Part shown: positions 60,464 to 64,000 of the stretch, in pieces
Numbering within the stretch: the stretch's first letter is position 1
Layout of the letters: the number at the start of each line of letters is the position of its first letter
Source: Clarireedia homoeocarpa
Lineage: Eukaryota; Ascomycota; Leotiomycetes; Helotiales; Rutstroemiaceae
Reading direction: 5' to 3'
Length of the DNA stretch: 64,000 bases
NCBI GenBank assembly: GCA_001465935.1
Contig: LNKV01000007.1
Location: forward strand, 744,001-808,000
Translations under genes and position numbers: made by a program
The notes under the pieces: model-generated
Databases searched by the model: none
Told to the model about the DNA's origin: nothing
Seen by the model: only the letters and a program-made list of their open reading frames with translations

Positions 60464-60524
60464 CCAGATCATACCGTGCCTATCACCTATATTCGTCAGC
60501 CTTTGCCCTCGGCGGGCTTTTTAG
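59916..60524 (+). pseudogene. Degraded coding stretch leading into poly-A and repeat array
   Basis: A 609-base open frame from the ATT/ATG region near 59916 translates to protein-like sequence (NPLVQGDPLTWNGSGPHTQP...PVALAAASLPNPYAVVSSML) and includes EWMVLKAI, which recurs exactly in a second copy at 60626-60650. The frame then runs through a poly-lysine encoded by poly-A and is not credible to its end. I read it as the 5' part of a decayed gene belonging to the array that follows. Confidence 0.35.
60423..60462. repeat. 40-base poly-A run with A-rich, ccaaaa-containing lead-in
   Basis: An uninterrupted run of A is preceded by ccaaaaaaaa-type units from about 60394. It may be a microsatellite or the tail of a retroposed sequence. 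The length of such a run may be unreliable in assembly. Confidence 0.9.
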
Positions 60525-61746
60525 ACCCACCGGGAAAGGATGCTCTAGGCGCTCCGCAAACTCTTTCGGGCGTATTCAACACAAACAAGGAGCTTCTACA
60601 CCAGGAGCGTCTCCTTAACGTAGGAGAGTGGATGGTATTAAAAGCAATCATAAAAACCACCGAAGCAGAAGCACCGCCTGCTTTCCTGACCCCTTCACCC
60701 GGGAAGAGAGTCCAATTCTAGCTGCCCTCGGATGATGAATGGGCGAATTCGGCAGATGGAGTCCACACCGAATTCGCTCAAGTCGTGGTTCATAAAACCC
60801 ATCGAAGCAGAAGCACCACCTGCTGTCCCGACTCCTTCACCCGGGAAGAGAGTCCGGTTCCAAATGTCTGCGAATAAGGTATGGGTAAATCCGGCAGATG
60901 AAGAACACACCGAGTTCGCTCAGGTGGTTGTTCATACCGCCAAATGCGATGTTTGCGGTCGGCGGAACACGAGTGTTCTCCAGCGCTGCACTATTTGCAA
61001 CAAGCAATCCGATGAAAACACACACTGAGTTCGCTCAAGTCGTGGTTCATAAAACCCACTGAAGCAGAAGCACCACATGCTTTGCCAACTTCTTCCCCGG
61101 CTAAGCGAGTCCGATTCCAGCTACCCTCGAACGATGGATGGGCGAATCCGGCAGATGGAGTCCACACCGAATTCGCTCAGGTGGTTGTTCATACCGCCAA
61201 ATGCGATGTTTGCGGTCGGCGGAACACGAGTGTTCTCCAGCGCTGCACTATTTGCAACAAGCAATCCGATGAAAACACACACTGAGTTCGCTCAAGTCGT
61301 GGTTCATAAAACCCACTGAAGCAGAAGCACCACATGCTTTGCCAACTTCTTCCCCGGCTAAGCGAGTCCGATTCCAGCTACCCTCGAACGATGGATGGGC
61401 GAATTCGGCAGATGGAGTCCACACCGAATTCGCTCAAGTCGTGGTTCATACGGCGAAATGCGCTGCTGAGTCATCGGCCTCAGAGCGACAGAAGGATGTT
61501 AGACTGTCAACAATGTCTGAGAGTGAAGTCATGGCCAAATTGAAGGAGGCAGTTTCCAAGGTCCAATTCCAGCTGCCCTCGAACGATGGATGGGTGAATT
61601 CGGCAGATGGAGTCCACACCGAATTCGCTCAAGTGGTCGTTCATACGGCGAAATGTGTAAAAGCCGTAAGCGTCCGAATTGATTGTCGTCCGAAGTCCAC
61701 ACAAATTAATATCCGAATGCCCTCATGTTTTATTACATTAAATTAG
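60476..61746 (+). pseudogene. Degenerate protein-repeat array with CxxC-x10-CxxC motif
   Basis: Five related blocks encode variants of PSPGKRVRFQLPSNDGWANSADGV followed by HTEFAQVVVHTAKC, at about 60721-60797, 60862-60943, 61115-61204, 61372-61460 and 61567-61655. The second and third continue into CDVCGRRNTSVLQRCTICNKQ, a CxxC-x10-CxxC pattern like a small zinc-binding domain. Blocks lie in different frames with stops between them, and none begins with an ATG. Each block's KRVRF matches the loose RVxF phosphatase-docking pattern. It could be an expressed gene with many introns, but a decayed, locally duplicated gene fits better. Confidence 0.45.
60924..61437. repeat. Recent 257-bp direct tandem duplication
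   Basis: 60924-61180 and 61181-61437 are adjacent copies of the same 257 bases. By eye I count two differences, both transitions (one in gcgaatccgg/gcgaattcgg and one at the last base). 257 is not a multiple of three, so the second copy is shifted in frame. Confidence 0.93.
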
Positions 61747-61899
61747 TCATAGAATTGCGTGATTCTGGGCCCACAAAAGCCTACCAAATCACTACTCAGG
61801 ATGCCCATAAAGGACTCCTGTTCCCATAGATTTAGATAGGTTAATCAAGTCACATTATCTAACACTATCCCCGAACTTAATCGCGATCCCCCCACACAG

Positions 61900-62823
61900 G
61901 AAACCCTGGCTACAGCCAGTGCAAAACCCAAGCCCATCCCAGGCCAAACTGTCGTGCGATTGTCTCCAAAAGATAAAGCTGAACCCATTGAACACGGCGG
62001 GTCCATCTTTGTGCAACTGAAGCACGAAGGCAAGGCCCTACAGGAGTCATCGGCGAAGTACGACTCGCTCCAAACTTTCTCGAGTGGACAACTGGAAAAG
62101 TGTGTCTTTAACTACCAAAAGACATACCTTGTCATCACGTGTGAAGAATCTTCCCGACGGTGGCGCGGATATCACGTAGTTAGTGCAGTTATCATGCAGC
62201 TATCGAGGCAACTGCGGTTGGACCGCAAGAATGTAACGTATTTATTTGACAGAGGAGAGACAGGGAACAATCAACTCTTTACCACATTCGCATTTCCGAC
62301 CTGCCCGTGACAGACGGGAGGCAAATATAGCATTGATCTCACGACTACCTTCCCCTGTAAAAGGAACGAAACTTACAAAGTTCTCGCCTCTCCCTTTGGG
62401 GAACTGAAGAGATCAAAGCCTTCGCACTGGAAGGTGACCTTGGGATACTTTGACAACGCGGACACGCTGGCTTTGGGACTGACGCACAGATCTAGCCTAC
62501 GAAACCCCAATGTGGCTGGGCGCGATTGCAAAATCGGGGAGAAAAGGAGGAAAGATAGTCATTTCGGTAAAGGTGCAAGGAAAGGGTGGATGGAAAACGG
62601 AGAAGGTACTGGTGGACAGCAGGGCAGAGGGAAATTGTGTGCTACAGAGCAGGGCTCTTGATTGCGAATGGCCAACCCTTCCTGATTAATATTTGATCCG
62701 AAAACCCAAACGCTTCGTTCCTTCGTCGACGAACTGCGCCGACTTCAAAGACTCACAGAGGCGCATAAACGAAGCATCGATGACAAGAAGGTTCACCAGC
62801 AGCTACTCAACTGCATCCCATAA
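61900..62823 (+). pseudogene. Unrecognised gene or remnant with one in-frame stop
   Basis: From an acceptor-like ccacacag the plus strand stays open in one frame (ETLATASAKPKPIPGQTV..., EPIEHGGSIFVQLKHEG, KCVFNYQKTYLVITCEESS, RWRGYHVVSAVIMQLSRQL) to a single TGA at 62308-62310. It then continues open in the same frame to 62661 (KYSIDLTTTFPCKRNETYKVL). A further segment ending at TAA 62821-62823 (LRSFVDELRRLQRLTEAHKRS) looks like a final exon. There is no ATG near the left end, so earlier exons are missing or lie in the repeat array. The frame persistence across the stop suggests a gene recently inactivated, or a short intron spanning the stop. Confidence 0.4.
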
Positions 62824-63621
62824 GAAGCTGGCTGGCAGACTACAAAGTTCCTTGTAATTAATTCTAATCAAAGCCTGGAACAGGTATCAGTTACATTGAG
62901 TGCAAAGGAGAGAAAAATCGCAGAAATAATATATCATTAATCATTAGATATTAGAAAAGATGAAGTCATCATTCATAACTCATAAGTCGTGATACGAAAA
63001 AAAGAGGAATCATCAATCCTTGCCCTCGATCTCCTGTACTCTCCTTCCTGCTCTTCATTATCTTGGTAGCGGTTCTCTGTAGTAGTAAACCATATTCATC
63101 AATCCTGAGTAGTTCTGTAGTGTTGTTCAATGTCCAATACCGGTAAGGCCATCTACTCGTAGTTTTTCTGTCATTGGAAGAAATCCTCCTCTCTCATACA
63201 CTATGTTCAGAGAGATTGTAACAACCAGTACTGGTTCCCCGAAGTACCAATAACACGAACGTCATCTCTTGGGTGCTCCGATGCCTAATTAGTAACTGGA
63301 TTGTCTCGCAAGTGAGCCTGCTGCCATGCATCCTACTTCAGACTTCTCATGCTCCATTGATGATGGGATCCAGGCATAGCCATATGATTTCCCGAACCCC
63401 ATCGATATTATTTCCGTAGTTGGTCAACCCGCCAAATTCTTATGACTGAGAAATCAGTAGGATCTTGTGCGATGGAACCTTCAGTAGTGCATCGCAACTT
63501 TGTGCAGCTAGGGTCAAGATATGTAGACAGCGTCAGATGGCGCGACTAATGATAGTCCAGTAGACCTTTTAACTCATAGAATTGAGAAATTCTGGTGATG
63601 GTAGGAGGCAGTGCATTAATA
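62824..63621. other. Gene-free stretch
   Basis: AT-rich. I see no supported coding content. Confidence 0.4.
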
Positions 63622-64000
63622 TTAATCGATAAATAGCTTGCAGCCAGTGAGTTTTGATGCCTGACGACATAGCACCATCGTGCCAAAACCGTTGAAAAAG
63701 GGGCCATCAGCCATAAACGTTGGAGATACAGCATCCGGTTCGATTATTGAAGTGTTCAGCGAAAGTCGAAAGAGGCTTGGGTGATCTTCTTGGACTCCAT
63801 GTCCGCCGGCATAGAGACTCGTCGCTTCCGAGACTGCTAGACATGAATGGACGTTCCAAAGGAGGCCGTTTGCTGCCCTTGTCATTCCATTGGTATCTCT
63901 TTGATAAAATCGACTCTTCATATATCGTATACAATGCTTCGATCCAGTTATCGAGGACGGCTTCTGTCTTCATCACGTGTGCATCATGCTGATAATCTTC
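63622..64000 (-). CDS. Possible 3' part of a gene running off the window
   Basis: At the right edge the minus strand is open from the window end (residues EDYQHDAHVMKTEAVLDNWIEALYTIYEE). A second overlapping frame from 63921 to 63622 reads protein-like (VSEATSLYAGGHGVQ, TFMADGPFFNGFGTMVLCRQ) and ends in a stop. An intron near 63925-63935 could join the two. The start lies outside the window and I do not recognise the product. Confidence 0.3.

Noticed and set aside
63720..63992. Plus-strand 90-codon frame at the window end
   Set aside because: Antisense to the more protein-like minus-strand frames; no motif.

Overview
The window is eukaryotic nuclear DNA from a filamentous ascomycete (Pezizomycotina). 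Genes carry short introns of about 45-150 bases with GT..AG, and twice GC..AG, borders. The proteins are fungal types: a GPI-anchored DUF7707 protein, a Zn2Cys6 regulator, a Vps3844-type membrane protein and a fungal HSPA12-like Hsp70. A Leotiomycetes/Helotiales origin is my guess from protein flavour only. I rebuilt spliced models by hand; every multi-exon model given with exon borders keeps one open frame across all junctions. Where the longest open frame began at a non-ATG codon I moved the start to the first in-frame ATG.

Left part (1-15.7 kb): DUF7707 GPI protein (-), Ypt35-like PX protein (+), DsbA-like thioredoxin-fold protein (+), a Mid2-like cell-wall sensor (+), a small Cys-rich unknown (-), a Vps3844/DUF3844 membrane protein (-) and an unrecognised, probably mitochondrial, 400-residue protein (+). 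Long gene-free stretches here hold low-complexity and strand-biased DNA.

Housekeeping core (16.4-32.1 kb): spliceosome-disassembly factor Ntr2 (-), Sm-G (+), a rhodanese/Cdc25-like phosphatase or arsenate reductase (-), the rRNA/tRNA acetyltransferase Kre33/NAT10 (-), acetoacetyl-CoA thiolase Erg10 (-), the U5 GTPase Snu114 (+) and the Fe-S targeting factor Cia2 (-). Three spliceosome genes lie within about 13 kb. A 111-bp foldback element with mariner-like ends sits in the shared Erg10/Snu114 upstream region.

Middle (32.1-49.4 kb): a 4.6-kb gene-free region precedes an 850-residue Zn2Cys6 transcription factor. Then follow a Cdc1/Ted1-type GPI-remodelling phosphoesterase (-), a metallo-beta-lactamase-fold hydrolase (-), a divergently transcribed amidase (+) and a SAM methyltransferase (+).

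Right part (50-64 kb) is accessory in character. A coiled-coil protein (-) and an Hsp70-like ATPase (+) form a divergent pair. Next come a 327-bp MITE-like element with perfect 20-bp inverted ends, fragments of unrecognised or broken genes, a 40-base poly-A run, and an array of five degenerate copies of a peptide block with a CxxC-x10-CxxC motif. One 257-bp unit of that array is duplicated almost exactly. The divergent pair and the repeat array are the best candidates for undescribed biology.
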